Shown here one piece after another: positions 1 through 11,012 of a stretch of 64,000 nucleotides of DNA. Each line of letters starts with the position of its first letter. The first letter of the stretch is position 1. Under the pieces are notes generated by a model. That model searched no databases. It was not told the origin of the DNA and saw only the letters and a list, made by a program, of their open reading frames with translations. The DNA is from an uncultured Clostridia bacterium (GTDB lineage: Bacteria; Bacillota; Clostridia; Oscillospirales; Ruminococcaceae): the NCBI GenBank assembly GCA_947177735.1, contig CAMWVP010000002.1, positions 1-64,000 on the forward strand. Reading direction: 5' to 3'. The position numbers and the translations under genes are program-made.

Positions 1-254
1 TTCGTCCTAGCAGCAGCGTTTCGGCGCAGCCGTAATGCGCGCACTCTGCCGATTTTACAGGGTTGACGCAAAGCGTCAATTCGTTCAAACCGGTTTTTAG
101 AGATGCCCTTACGTAATTATGTTATGGAAACGCCGATATAACGGCATTTCCCGTATAATTCTAATTTAACATAATTTTCGGTTTTTGTCAATATTTTTTA
201 GTTATTTTGCGCTGTTCGGGCTCATATATTTTTACAAAGCAAAGGAGTGGTCAA

Positions 255-947
255 ATGGAAAATGTTGTAAACGCGCCGCACAACAGAGGCGCTCTGCCGA
301 GGGATTACGCAGAGCTTCAGCTCGTCGAGGAGCTGGGCGAGACGAACGAGCCCGACGTTCCGGACGAGCAGCCCATCGGGAACGAATCGGACAAGCAGGA
401 GGCTCCCCTTGTCTACACGCACGTCCGCGTGCCGGAGATACGGCGCGGCGGCACTCGGATACTTATGGGCATAACGGCGCTGTGCGGAGCGGCAGCGGGC
501 GCGGTGACGGCGCTTTCGGGAGCAGCGGAGCCCGAGACGCTCGAGACGGTATCGGAGACCCTCACCGGTACTATCGGTGAGATATTCCTGCATAGGGCGG
601 CAATAAGCGCGGCATTCCTCGGAATAGAGCTGATACTGGGTTTTTTCGCGCTCGGCGACTGGATAGTATGGCTCGCGCCGCTCTGCTATGCCATGGGAAC
701 CGCTCTGCGCGTTGCGGCGTTGGGCTCGGGTATACTGCTCCCATCGGCAGCGGCGGGCGTCGCCGCGGTAACGCTCGCCGCTGCGACCTCGGCGACCATG
801 TCTAAAACGCTTATGCGCCTGTCAAAGGGCGGCACGGTGTACCTGGAGAGCTCGCCGCGTAGGAGCTACGCTCTCGCGTTTTTCGGTTACGCGGTGACAA
901 CGGCGTTGTCAGCTGTGTACGAGGGCATAGCGCTGAATTGGAAGTGA
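255..947 (+). CDS. hypothetical membrane protein (possibly SpoIIM-like)
   Basis: ORF with RBS aaaggagtgg upstream of ATG at 255; several hydrophobic segments; weak family resemblance only. Confidence 0.6.
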   Translation: MENVVNAPHNRGALPRDYAELQLVEELGETNEPDVPDEQPIGNESDKQEAPLVYTHVRVPEIRRGGTRILMGITALCGAAAGAVTALSGAAEPETLETVSETLTGTIGEIFLHRAAISAAFLGIELILGFFALGDWIVWLAPLCYAMGTALRVAALGSGILLPSAAAGVAAVTLAAATSATMSKTLMRLSKGGTVYLESSPRRSYALAFFGYAVTTALSAVYEGIALNWK

Positions 948-951
948 TACC

Positions 952-1083
952 GAGGAATCGCCGATTTAATCCGTTTCTCATTCTGCAAGACACGTTTTTA
1001 TCGGCTTGTAGAAAAGTCTACATTCAGACTGTCGGCTTTTCCCCGCCGGAGGCGGGAAAAAGCCGTTTAAGCAGCGGTTCCTC
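952..1083. repeat. MITE-like palindromic repeat, family A copy 1
   Basis: Imperfect terminal inverted repeats GAGGAATCGCCGATTTAAT / TTTAAGCAGCGGTTCCTC with central CCCCGCCGGAGGCGGG hairpin; related copies at 14121, 45201 and 32231. Confidence 0.6.
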
Positions 1084-1111
1084 AATTCATAAAATTTTGT
1101 CGAAAAACCGC

Positions 1112-1140
1112 TTGACAAGTATACTGCAATGTGATATACT
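1112..1140 (+). promoter_or_regulatory. sigma-A type promoter for SAM riboswitch/metK
   Basis: TTGACA-N17-TATACT. Confidence 0.75.
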
Positions 1141-1180
1141 GTTACAAGGAACACGATATGTGCTCCCTGCAAAATGCCTT

Positions 1181-1340
1181 ATCAAGAGAGGTTTCGAGCC
1201 GAAAGGCTGGGGGACTGGTCCCTATGAAACCCGGCAACCTGTAAGCTGAAATCGAACGGTCGACCGTATGATCTCGGCTGTCAAGGTGCTACATCCTGCG
1301 GGAAGTTTTACTTCGCCGAAAGATAAGGAGTGAACGGATA
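1181..1340 (+). ncRNA. SAM-I (S-box) riboswitch
   Basis: ATCAAGAGAGG...GGGACTGGTCCCTATGAAACCCGGCAACC...AAGGTGCTACATCCTGCGGG...GAAAGATAAGGAG, directly upstream of metK. Confidence 0.95.
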
Positions 1341-1347
1341 ATTTACT

Positions 1348-1380
1348 GCTCGCTCCTTAAAAATGAGCGAGCATTTTGTT
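1348..1380 (+). terminator. riboswitch expression-platform terminator
   Basis: gctcgctc...gagcgagc stem followed by a T-rich tract. Confidence 0.8.
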
Positions 1381-1414
1381 GTTCATTGCCATTATTTGTA
1401 AAGGAAGGGTTGTT

Positions 1415-2656
1415 ATGAGCACAAAAAAATTATTCACATCCGAAAGCGTTACCGAGGGTCACCCCGACAAGATCTGCGACAATATCTCCGACGCCGTCCT
1501 CGACGCTATCCTCGCGCAGGATCCCATGGGAAGAGTAGCCTGCGAGACCACCACAACGACGGGTATGGTGACGGTTATGGGAGAGATCACCACTACCGCG
1601 AACATAGACATTCCCGGGATAGTCCGCGAGACCGTCCGCGAGATCGGCTACACGAGCAGCGAGTACGGCTTTGACGCTGATACCTGCGCCGTATACACCA
1701 TTCTCGACAAGCAGTCGCCCGATATCGCGATGGGCGTGAACAATGCGCTCGAGAGCCGCGAAGAGAACGCAAACGGCGACAGGATGTCGCAAGGTCAGCG
1801 CCAAGAGGGCGGCATGGACGCCGCCCAACAGAGCGCTGACGCGGATACAGGTGCGGGAGATCAGGGTATGATGTTCGGCTTCGCCTGCTCCGAGACTCCC
1901 GAGCTTATGCCGATGCCGATAAGCCTTGCGCATAAGCTGGCGCGGAAGCTCACCGAGGTGCGCAAGAACGGCACGATCCCCTATCTGCTCCCGGACGGCA
2001 AAACGCAGGTTACGGTAGAGTACGACGGCAACAAGCCCGTGCGCGTCGATACCGTCGTGGTTTCCTCTCAGCATAAGGCGGAGGCTACGCTCGACCGGAT
2101 ACGCGCGGATATTATCGAAAAGGTCATCAAGACCACCGTTCCCGCTGAGCTGCTCGACGAGAACACCAAGTACTTCGTAAACCCAACCGGACGTTTCGTC
2201 GTTGGCGGTCCCATGGGCGACAGCGGACTTACCGGCAGAAAGATCATCGTCGATACATACGGCGGCTATTCCCGTCACGGCGGCGGAGCGTTCTCGGGCA
2301 AGGATCCGACAAAGGTAGACCGTTCGGCGGCGTATATGGCGCGCTACGTTGCCAAGAACATCGTTGCGGCGGGTCTTGCCGAAAGAGCCGAGATACAGCT
2401 CGCGTATGCTATCGGCGTAGCTAAGCCCGTCTCCGTAATGGTAGACACGTTCGGCACGGGCAAGATCGCCGATGAGAAGATCGCCGAGGCGGTGACCAAG
2501 GAGTTCGATCTGCGCCCGTCCGCTATAATCAAGACGCTTGACCTCCGCAAGCCGCAGTACAAGCAGGTCGCCGCATACGGTCATATGGGCCGCGAGGACT
2601 TGAACGTCGCATGGGAAAAGACCGATAAGGCTGATACGCTGAAAAAATATCTCTGA
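1415..2656 (+). CDS. metK: S-adenosylmethionine synthetase, with an in-frame palindromic insert
   Basis: [68 protein letters not shown]. Confidence 0.97.
   Translation: MSTKKLFTSESVTEGHPDKICDNISDAVLDAILAQDPMGRVACETTTTTGMVTVMGEITTTANIDIPGIVRETVREIGYTSSEYGFDADTCAVYTILDKQSPDIAMGVNNALESREENANGDRMSQGQRQEGGMDAAQQSADADTGAGDQGMMFGFACSETPELMPMPISLAHKLARKLTEVRKNGTIPYLLPDGKTQVTVEYDGNKPVRVDTVVVSSQHKAEATLDRIRADIIEKVIKTTVPAELLDENTKYFVNPTGRFVVGGPMGDSGLTGRKIIVDTYGGYSRHGGGAFSGKDPTKVDRSAAYMARYVAKNIVAAGLAERAEIQLAYAIGVAKPVSVMVDTFGTGKIADEKIAEAVTKEFDLRPSAIIKTLDLRKPQYKQVAAYGHMGREDLNVAWEKTDKADTLKKYL
1778..1840 (+). mobile_element. in-frame palindromic coding element, copy 1 (palindromic core 1794-1840)
   Basis: GTCAGCGCCAAGAGGGCGGCATGGACGCCGCCCAACAGAGCGCTGAC; same 47-nt architecture and same frame as the copy at 46399-46445. 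Confidence 0.8.
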
Positions 2657-2674
2657 TTTGTACAAAATCAACAA

Positions 2675-2706
2675 AACGTCCGCCATAATTTTGGCGGGCG
2701 TTTTTA
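2675..2706 (+). terminator. metK terminator
   Basis: aacgtccgcc ataatttt ggcgggcgttttt. Confidence 0.85.
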
Positions 2707-2757
2707 TAGATAATGATTGACAATTGTTCTATATAGTATTATACTATATAGTAGGAG

Positions 2758-3225
2758 GTGAAACGATTGCTGGAGAAAACCAACGGAGGCTTTCTGATAA
2801 GCAAGATAAAGCAGATACAAGGGCGAGTGTTCGAGCGTATGCTGGACGAGAACGGGATAAGCGAATTTAACGGCGCGCAGGGACGTATCCTCTTCGTGCT
2901 GTGGGAGACGGATAATATCCCGATAAGCGCGCTGTCGGAGCGGACTGGGCTGGCTAAGACCACCCTCACGAGCATGCTCGACAGACTTGAAAGGTCGGGG
3001 CACATACGCCGCGAGCCCGACCCCGCCGACCGCAGGGCGGTGCGTATTTGCCTGACGGAAAGCGCCGAGGCTCTCCGCGGAAAGTACGGCGAAGTCTCGG
3101 CGCTGATGAACGAGGTTTTTTACAAGGGGTTTGACGATGATGAGATACTCGCCTTTGAAAAGGCTCTTAGGAAAATTCTTGAAAATCTTATCGAAAAGGA
3201 GAATGAAAATGGACAAAAAAATTAG
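2758..3225 (+). CDS. MarR family transcriptional regulator
   Basis: winged-helix pattern ISALSERTGLAKTTLTSMLDRLERSGHIRREPDPADRRAVRICLTE; GTG start. Confidence 0.85.
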   Translation: MKRLLEKTNGGFLISKIKQIQGRVFERMLDENGISEFNGAQGRILFVLWETDNIPISALSERTGLAKTTLTSMLDRLERSGHIRREPDPADRRAVRICLTESAEALRGKYGEVSALMNEVFYKGFDDDEILAFEKALRKILENLIEKENENGQKN

Positions 3226-3643
3226 ATCGGATATCCGCGGGCTGCGCGACAGGTGCAGCGTTGCGTATGTGGGCTCGGTGAACGGCGAGGGGTTCCCTCA
3301 GGTCAAGGCAATGCTAGTTGCCGAGCACGACGATATGCGCGTGCAGTACTTCTCTACCAACACGAGCTCCAAGCGCGCCGCGCAGTTTCTCGAGAACCCG
3401 AAAGCGTGCGTGTACTATTGCCACGAGCGTGAGTTCAAGGGGGCGCTGTTCACGGGCACGATCGAGGTGTGCACCGATCACGACACCAAGGCGATGATCT
3501 GGCACAACGGCGACGAGATGTACTACCCCAAGGGCGTTGACGACGAGGATTACTGCGTGTACAAGTTCACCGCCGAGACGGTCAACTACTATCACGGGCT
3601 GGGCAATTCGACTTTCTCAATTGACGAGCTTTACGGCGACTGA
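3209..3643 (+). CDS. pyridoxamine 5'-phosphate oxidase-like flavin-binding protein
   Basis: VAYVGSVNGEGFPQVKAMLVAEHDDMRVQYFSTNTSSKRAAQFLENPKACVYY; overlaps end of marR. Confidence 0.8.
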   Translation: MDKKIRSDIRGLRDRCSVAYVGSVNGEGFPQVKAMLVAEHDDMRVQYFSTNTSSKRAAQFLENPKACVYYCHEREFKGALFTGTIEVCTDHDTKAMIWHNGDEMYYPKGVDDEDYCVYKFTAETVNYYHGLGNSTFSIDELYGD

Positions 3644-3657
3644 ACGGTTTCCGCGCA

Positions 3658-3702
3658 AAACATTATGCCCCCGCATTTCTGCGAGGGCATAATGTTGGTT
3701 TG
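3658..3702 (+). terminator. terminator
   Basis: aacattatgccccCGCATTTCTGCGagggcataatgtt hairpin. Confidence 0.65.
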
Positions 3703-4001
3703 GTTGGTAATTATATGAAAAGGGTGGTTAGCAAATCAAATATGCAACTACTCAATTGCATACATATTTTAACAGTTCTGTATGTAATTTGAAAGTTGCT
3801 TTTGTGAAATCTGCGTGAAACTCTATTCAAGTGTGGTCTTTCCGTTAGTTAAGCGAAATGTTTGCGATTCTGAATAACCCATCAACCTCTTCAAAGTCGG
3901 CGCGCAGCGCGCGCCCGTTCCGCTCGGCGGTGACAAGTGCGCCGCCGTCATATGAGGCGGATGCTCTTCTCGGCAGCACAAACCGCGACTATTTTGCACC
4001 T

Positions 4002-4343
4002 CTAAATATTTTGTCCGAACTTGCGCAGTATATCACGCATCAAGTCCTTGTCGATCTGCCAGAGCTTTGTTTTGCCGCGCGGAAGATCGTCGACACGGTA
4101 CTCGAAACGGACGAAGATCTCACTGTAATCCTCGTTATAGTGGAAAATGCACAGCAGATACTTTTCTTTGGTGGCGTAATAATTCACGGGCGTATAGTGG
4201 AGGACAAGGCGCGGGTCGTCGTCCATCTCGATCTCGACCTGACTTAACGGTACCGTCTCGAACTGCACCTTTTTGGTCAGCGGCAGACTCTCGGCGTGCT
4301 TATCGTCCTCGGACATTTTATTTTTCTTAAACAATCCGAACAT
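4002..4343 (-). CDS. hypothetical protein
   Basis: 113-aa ORF with an RBS-like ggaggc upstream; no family recognised. Confidence 0.6.
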   Translation of the reverse strand: MFGLFKKNKMSEDDKHAESLPLTKKVQFETVPLSQVEIEMDDDPRLVLHYTPVNYYATKEKYLLCIFHYNEDYSEIFVRFEYRVDDLPRGKTKLWQIDKDLMRDILRKFGQNI

Positions 4344-4574
4344 AGCGGCCTCCTTTCGGAAATCAGAATATAAGTACTATATATAATTATAACATAAACT
4401 CTTCCGCTTTGCAATATCAATATATAGAAAATACGCATAGAACCGCACAATATTTACTGTATAAAATTGCCAATCAACGGCAATAATATATTAAAATATT
4501 TGTGCTTTTATACAAATTTGCACAAAAATTACCTAATACCCCTTGATTTTTTTTAAATATGGGTTAAAATATAA

Positions 4575-4601
4575 TTAGCACTCGATGACATAGAGTGCTA
4601 A
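4575..4601 (+). promoter_or_regulatory. CIRCE element (HrcA operator)
   Basis: TTAGCACTC-N9-GAGTGCTAA upstream of groES. Confidence 0.97.
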
Positions 4602-4630
4602 AAATCAGGTTTTGCACATTATTTCATTAG

Positions 4631-5137
<507 letters not shown>

Positions 5138-5158
5138 TCTATTTCACATAAACATTAG

Positions 5159-6799
<1,641 letters not shown>

Positions 6800-6817
6800 T
6801 AAGCAAACATTACAGCG

Positions 6818-6850
6818 ACAGGCTGCGTGAAAAGCGCAGCCTGTTTTTTT
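6818..6850 (+). terminator. groEL terminator
   Basis: ACAGGCTGCG tgaaaag CGCAGCCTGTTTTTTT. Confidence 0.9.
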
Positions 6851-6923
6851 AAAGAAGGACATACAAAGAGATAGCGTTTTGCCGGTCTTGAGCGCGGAGA
6901 ATTACTCGCTTTACTATACGGCA

Positions 6924-7754
6924 CTATCTTATTAAGCAAAAGGTCATTATTGCCTGCTGTACATTAAGCAAACATTTTTTAAACTCATACCCGACAAAAT
7001 ACTTTGAACGTATAACGTCATCGGACACTTCTTCGCCGCGGTAAAAGGGAGGACAGGGATTTAATATTGCTCCCTCGTTTGCCGTATCCATAACAGATTT
7101 TGTGACCCGACATTCTTTAAAATCGGCGAGGATATCCGACGGCAGAGAGTCGGTGCATATAATGTCTCTGCCCTTTACAGCCTCATTTATATTATCGTAC
7201 GTTTCTATTCCCTCTATCTCATAACCCTTTCCGCAGCATTGCGCAAGCTCAAAGCCCATAACATCGGCAGCCGCTTTCCATGTCAGACCGATATTCCCGT
7301 TTTTCCCGCAAAACAGATATTTATCGCGGATAAAATCTTTCCTTATTTTCGACAGCGCATACATATCCGAAATTATTTCACACGGGTGATTTGTGCTTGT
7401 CATAGCGTTTATAACGGGAACATCCGAGTATTTTGCCAGAGCTTCCGTTACCTCGATATTGCTGTGTCTGACAACAATGATGTCAGACCAATTGTTCAGA
7501 TAACCGCATACGTCTTTCAGTTCTTCTTTTTTATCAAGCGTTTCGGACGGAAACAGTATGGATTGCCCACCAAGAAGATACACGCCCTTTTCAAACGTAA
7601 CTCTTGTTCTTATACTTGAATTCGGAAAGAAAAGAACGGCGCTCTTCCCCTTCAGAAGCTCCGAATATTTTCCCGCATTGATCTCATCGGCGATTTGAAA
7701 TATGTCGTATATGTCGTTTGCGGAGAGATCCGTTAATCTTATAAGGCTTTTCAT
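6924..7754 (-). CDS. divergent ornithine carbamoyltransferase-like protein
   Basis: SIRTRVTFEKG (STRT-like), NHPCEIISDMYAL, NPCPPFYRGEEVS; amino-acid-binding loop atypical. Confidence 0.75.
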   Translation of the reverse strand: MKSLIRLTDLSANDIYDIFQIADEINAGKYSELLKGKSAVLFFPNSSIRTRVTFEKGVYLLGGQSILFPSETLDKKEELKDVCGYLNNWSDIIVVRHSNIEVTEALAKYSDVPVINAMTSTNHPCEIISDMYALSKIRKDFIRDKYLFCGKNGNIGLTWKAAADVMGFELAQCCGKGYEIEGIETYDNINEAVKGRDIICTDSLPSDILADFKECRVTKSVMDTANEGAILNPCPPFYRGEEVSDDVIRSKYFVGYEFKKCLLNVQQAIMTFCLIR

Positions 7755-7857
7755 TTGTTTCTCCTTTTGCGGCGCGCGGCTGAAATGCTGCTTTAATTAT
7801 ACCATATAATATCGGATAAATCAAGCGTAAAGAATAGAAGTTTTTTTGAAAAAACGC

Positions 7858-7888
7858 TTGACATTAACGCCGCGTAATAGTGTACAAT
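7858..7888 (+). promoter_or_regulatory. promoter with long (19 bp) spacer upstream of MerR-type gene
   Basis: TTGACA-N19-TACAAT; 19-bp spacers are characteristic of MerR-regulated promoters. Confidence 0.6.
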
Positions 7889-7909
7889 AAAGGAAAGGAG
7901 GTCGATCAC

Positions 7910-9565
7910 ATGAAAATGCAGATAGGTGAGATCGCGAAAAAAAGCGGCGTTACCGTGCGAACGCTGCAATATTACGACAGCATAGGGCTGCTCAAGCCCG
8001 CCGAGGTGAGCGAAAGCGGCTACCGCTACTACGACGAGGAGTCGCTGGAACAGCTTCGGAAAATACTGTACTACAAGGAGCTTGGCTTTCCGCTCCGTGA
8101 GATCGCTTCACAGGCGGATATCGGGAGCGGAAAGCTGCTTACGAAACGCCGCGCGCTCGAGCGGGAAAGAGCGCGTATCGAACAGCTCATCGGTCGCGTG
8201 GACGGGGAGCTTTCGCAAACCGCCAAAGTATCTCCGTGGTTCGACAAGATCTGCCGCGACTACAATTACAGCGGCTTTGCCTACTGCCGCGACAAGGACG
8301 GCGAGCTATTTGCCGCGTGGGGACGCGCTGACTTTGAAAACGACGTCGGCTTCACGCCGCGCTGCCGTTTTCCTTTAGGGTGGATAACAACGCAGCTTAC
8401 CGCATACTGCGCGTTGATCTTCGCGGAAAAGGGTTTGCTTTCGCTTGATAACGCGGTATCGAAGTATTTTCCCGAGATCGGCGGCTCAGACGGTGTAACG
8501 GTGCGCGATCTGCTGAACATGACCTCCAATGTCAAAACCGATAAGCTTTGCGAAGAGTGGAACGAGCAATACGCCGAGTATTCGGAACTGCCGTGGGAAG
8601 CCGCGGAGCACAGAACGCACCAGCGAACCTATACCCCAAGCAATATAACGGAAAAAATCACTTTCGGCAATGAAAGAGAGTTTTTCGTCAACGCTGCAAA
8701 CTACGACATACTTCGGCTGATTTTGGGTAAGACCGCAGCTCTGCCGTTTGCGGAAATTCTCGCGGAGTACGTCTGCAAGCCGCTCGGAATGTGTGATACC
8801 GCGTTCTCGGGAACCTCCGAGGCGATAGCTTACGCCGACGGGAAGCGCGTCGAGGGCGAATTTCCGAACGAGATCATTTCCACCGCCGAGGACTTGTCAA
8901 AATTCTACGCGGCGGTTATTGACGGGAGCCTTCTGCCGTTGGAGAAGTATCTGCGTGAAATTCCCGAAGGAGGTTTCGGCTGCGGCTGGTACCGTAACGA
9001 GGGCGTGCTTACCCATAACAGCAATCTCGGCGGCTTTGAGCTTGAGACCGAGCTGCGCCCCGAGGACGGCAAAGCGTGGATAAATCTCCGCAACAGACTG
9101 CCCGTTCCCGACAACGGCGACCGCGTTATGTACTACGATGTGAAAAAATGCGACGACGGTTATGTCAAGCTGGAAACGTGGGAGACCGACAGCGGCGCTG
9201 AATTCGGCGTGTACTCGATAACGGTGTATGACAGCTCCGCAAACGTGCTTTATACCGCCGAGAACAACGGCGAGTACTTTATCGAGGTGAAAAATACAGG
9301 CGAAAAGCGCCAAGCCTCGGAGTTCGCCGAGAAGTATTTTTATGAGCTGAACCTGAGGGATATCCTCGGGGAGAAATTCAGTGCAGACGAGACTTATATC
9401 ATCGAGGTCAAGGCGCACTGCGATACGTGGCAAGCCGCGCAGCTGGGATATGTTTATCAAAGCGGCGGCGAGTGGATAAGCGGCTGTTATTGGGTTTTCC
9501 GCGCGCCGTGGCGGGCGTATGATCTGTTTCTGGAACAGCTGAATTGGAGCCTTGAAGTCGAGTAA
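7910..9565 (+). CDS. MerR HTH regulator fused to degenerate serine beta-lactamase-like domain
   Basis: N-terminus MKMQIGEIAKKSGVTVRTLQYYDSIGLLKPAEVSESGYRYYDEE; middle LGWITTQLTAYCALIFAEKGLLSLDNAVSKYFPE...VTVRDLLNMTS. Confidence 0.85.
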   Translation: MKMQIGEIAKKSGVTVRTLQYYDSIGLLKPAEVSESGYRYYDEESLEQLRKILYYKELGFPLREIASQADIGSGKLLTKRRALERERARIEQLIGRVDGELSQTAKVSPWFDKICRDYNYSGFAYCRDKDGELFAAWGRADFENDVGFTPRCRFPLGWITTQLTAYCALIFAEKGLLSLDNAVSKYFPEIGGSDGVTVRDLLNMTSNVKTDKLCEEWNEQYAEYSELPWEAAEHRTHQRTYTPSNITEKITFGNEREFFVNAANYDILRLILGKTAALPFAEILAEYVCKPLGMCDTAFSGTSEAIAYADGKRVEGEFPNEIISTAEDLSKFYAAVIDGSLLPLEKYLREIPEGGFGCGWYRNEGVLTHNSNLGGFELETELRPEDGKAWINLRNRLPVPDNGDRVMYYDVKKCDDGYVKLETWETDSGAEFGVYSITVYDSSANVLYTAENNGEYFIEVKNTGEKRQASEFAEKYFYELNLRDILGEKFSADETYIIEVKAHCDTWQAAQLGYVYQSGGEWISGCYWVFRAPWRAYDLFLEQLNWSLEVE

Positions 9566-9612
9566 TATTCCCAGCTCCTTTTGAATAAAATGGTCAAAAA
9601 GGAGTGAAAATC

Positions 9613-10839
9613 ATGGGAAAGCTAAAATCCGTTCTGATAGGCGCAGCGGCGGTCTGCTGCCCGTTTCTGATAGGGACAAGCACGGATATCGGCGCGGTAT
9701 TGCGTGCTGCCGCCTACTGCTCGGCGGGAGTATATGAACCGTTAAGCGGCATATTGCCCGGCGGCGAACCTTCAAGCAACAATCTGCCAAACAGCGAACC
9801 GCCAAGCAGCTATCTGCAAGGCAGCAATCTGCCGGATGACGAACCGCCGAAAAGCACGTCCGACACGCAGGTCAGCGCGCTGCCGCAAAGCTCGACCGTA
9901 ACGGGCAACGCGGAGGTGCAGCCGCCCGACGCTCCGACCGTCGACGAGCCGCCCGTAAAGCTCGGCAGAGTGATAACGCTTAACCGTCCCGAGAGCACTG
10001 ACGACACCGACTACACTCAATTTACCGCCGACAGCGGCGACATATGGCGGTACAATTTCGGAAAATCGAAGTCGACCGAGTACATAACCCTCCGCAGCGG
10101 CGCACAGGTGCGCAACTGCACGGACGTAACGGCAAGCGAGCTGTTAGAAGCCTCAAAGACGCCGCCCGATCTGGGAGAGATCGACAGCGAACAGCCCACC
10201 GTGCTCATCTATCACACCCACACCAGCGAAAGCTTCCTGCCCTACGGCGAGCATTTTGACGCGGATTATCCGCTGCGTTCGGGCGACCCCGAGCGGAATA
10301 TGACCGCGGTCGGCGACGCTATCTGCGAGAGCCTGTCGAGGCGCGGGATAGCCTCCGTCCACGACTGCACGGTCTACGACGACCCGATGTTCACGGGGGC
10401 GTACTACCGCTCCGCGGACGGTATGCTGAAGATACTCGAGAAATACCCGAGCATAAAGATCATACTCGATATCCACCGCGACGGCATCATCAACGACGAC
10501 GGCTCCCTCACCGCGCCCGTCGCCGAGATCGACGGCAAAAACGCCGCGCAGTTTATGATAATCTCGGGCTGCGACGACGGGGATATGGACATGCCCGACT
10601 ATATGGAGAACTTCAAGCTCGCCTGCCTGCTCCAGAATTGCTCCGAAGAGGCTTATCCCGACCTTGCGCGGGCGGTGCTTTTCGACTACCGCAACTACAA
10701 TCAGGGGCTTTCAACGGGCGCTCTGCTCATCGAGGTGGGCAGCCACGGGAACTCCCTTGACGAAGCCGTCTACACGGGCGAGCTGCTCGGTAATATCATT
10801 GCCAATGCGATAGAAAAAAGCGACGCGGCGTCCGAATAA
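9613..10839 (+). CDS. spoIIP: stage II sporulation protein P
   Basis: VLIYHTHTSESFLPY...IKIILDIHRDGI...LLIEVGSHGNSLDEA. Confidence 0.9.
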   Translation: MGKLKSVLIGAAAVCCPFLIGTSTDIGAVLRAAAYCSAGVYEPLSGILPGGEPSSNNLPNSEPPSSYLQGSNLPDDEPPKSTSDTQVSALPQSSTVTGNAEVQPPDAPTVDEPPVKLGRVITLNRPESTDDTDYTQFTADSGDIWRYNFGKSKSTEYITLRSGAQVRNCTDVTASELLEASKTPPDLGEIDSEQPTVLIYHTHTSESFLPYGEHFDADYPLRSGDPERNMTAVGDAICESLSRRGIASVHDCTVYDDPMFTGAYYRSADGMLKILEKYPSIKIILDIHRDGIINDDGSLTAPVAEIDGKNAAQFMIISGCDDGDMDMPDYMENFKLACLLQNCSEEAYPDLARAVLFDYRNYNQGLSTGALLIEVGSHGNSLDEAVYTGELLGNIIANAIEKSDAASE

Positions 10840-11000
10840 AAGGCAATGCCTTTTTTAACCGTTTCATAGAAAATTGCGGTGCCAAGCGTTTTCGCTCGAC
10901 ATCGCAATACTTCTATACCGCCCGTCCCCTAAAAGCAATGCCTTTTTAGCCGTTTCATAGATAATTGCGGTGTCAAGCGTTTTCGCTCGACACCGCGGCT
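10838..11000. repeat. two tandem copies of a ~93-bp-period hairpin repeat
   Basis: AAAAGCAATGCCTTTTTAGCCGTTTCATAGAWAATTGCGGTGYCAAGCGTTTTCGCTCGACAYCGC at ~10838 and ~10931. Confidence 0.75.
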
Positions 11001-11012
11001 TATTTTATGCAA

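Noticed and set aside
117-160. GGAAACGCCGATATAACGGCATTTCC as another family A repeat
   Set aside because: Only the outer ends resemble the family; too short to assign.
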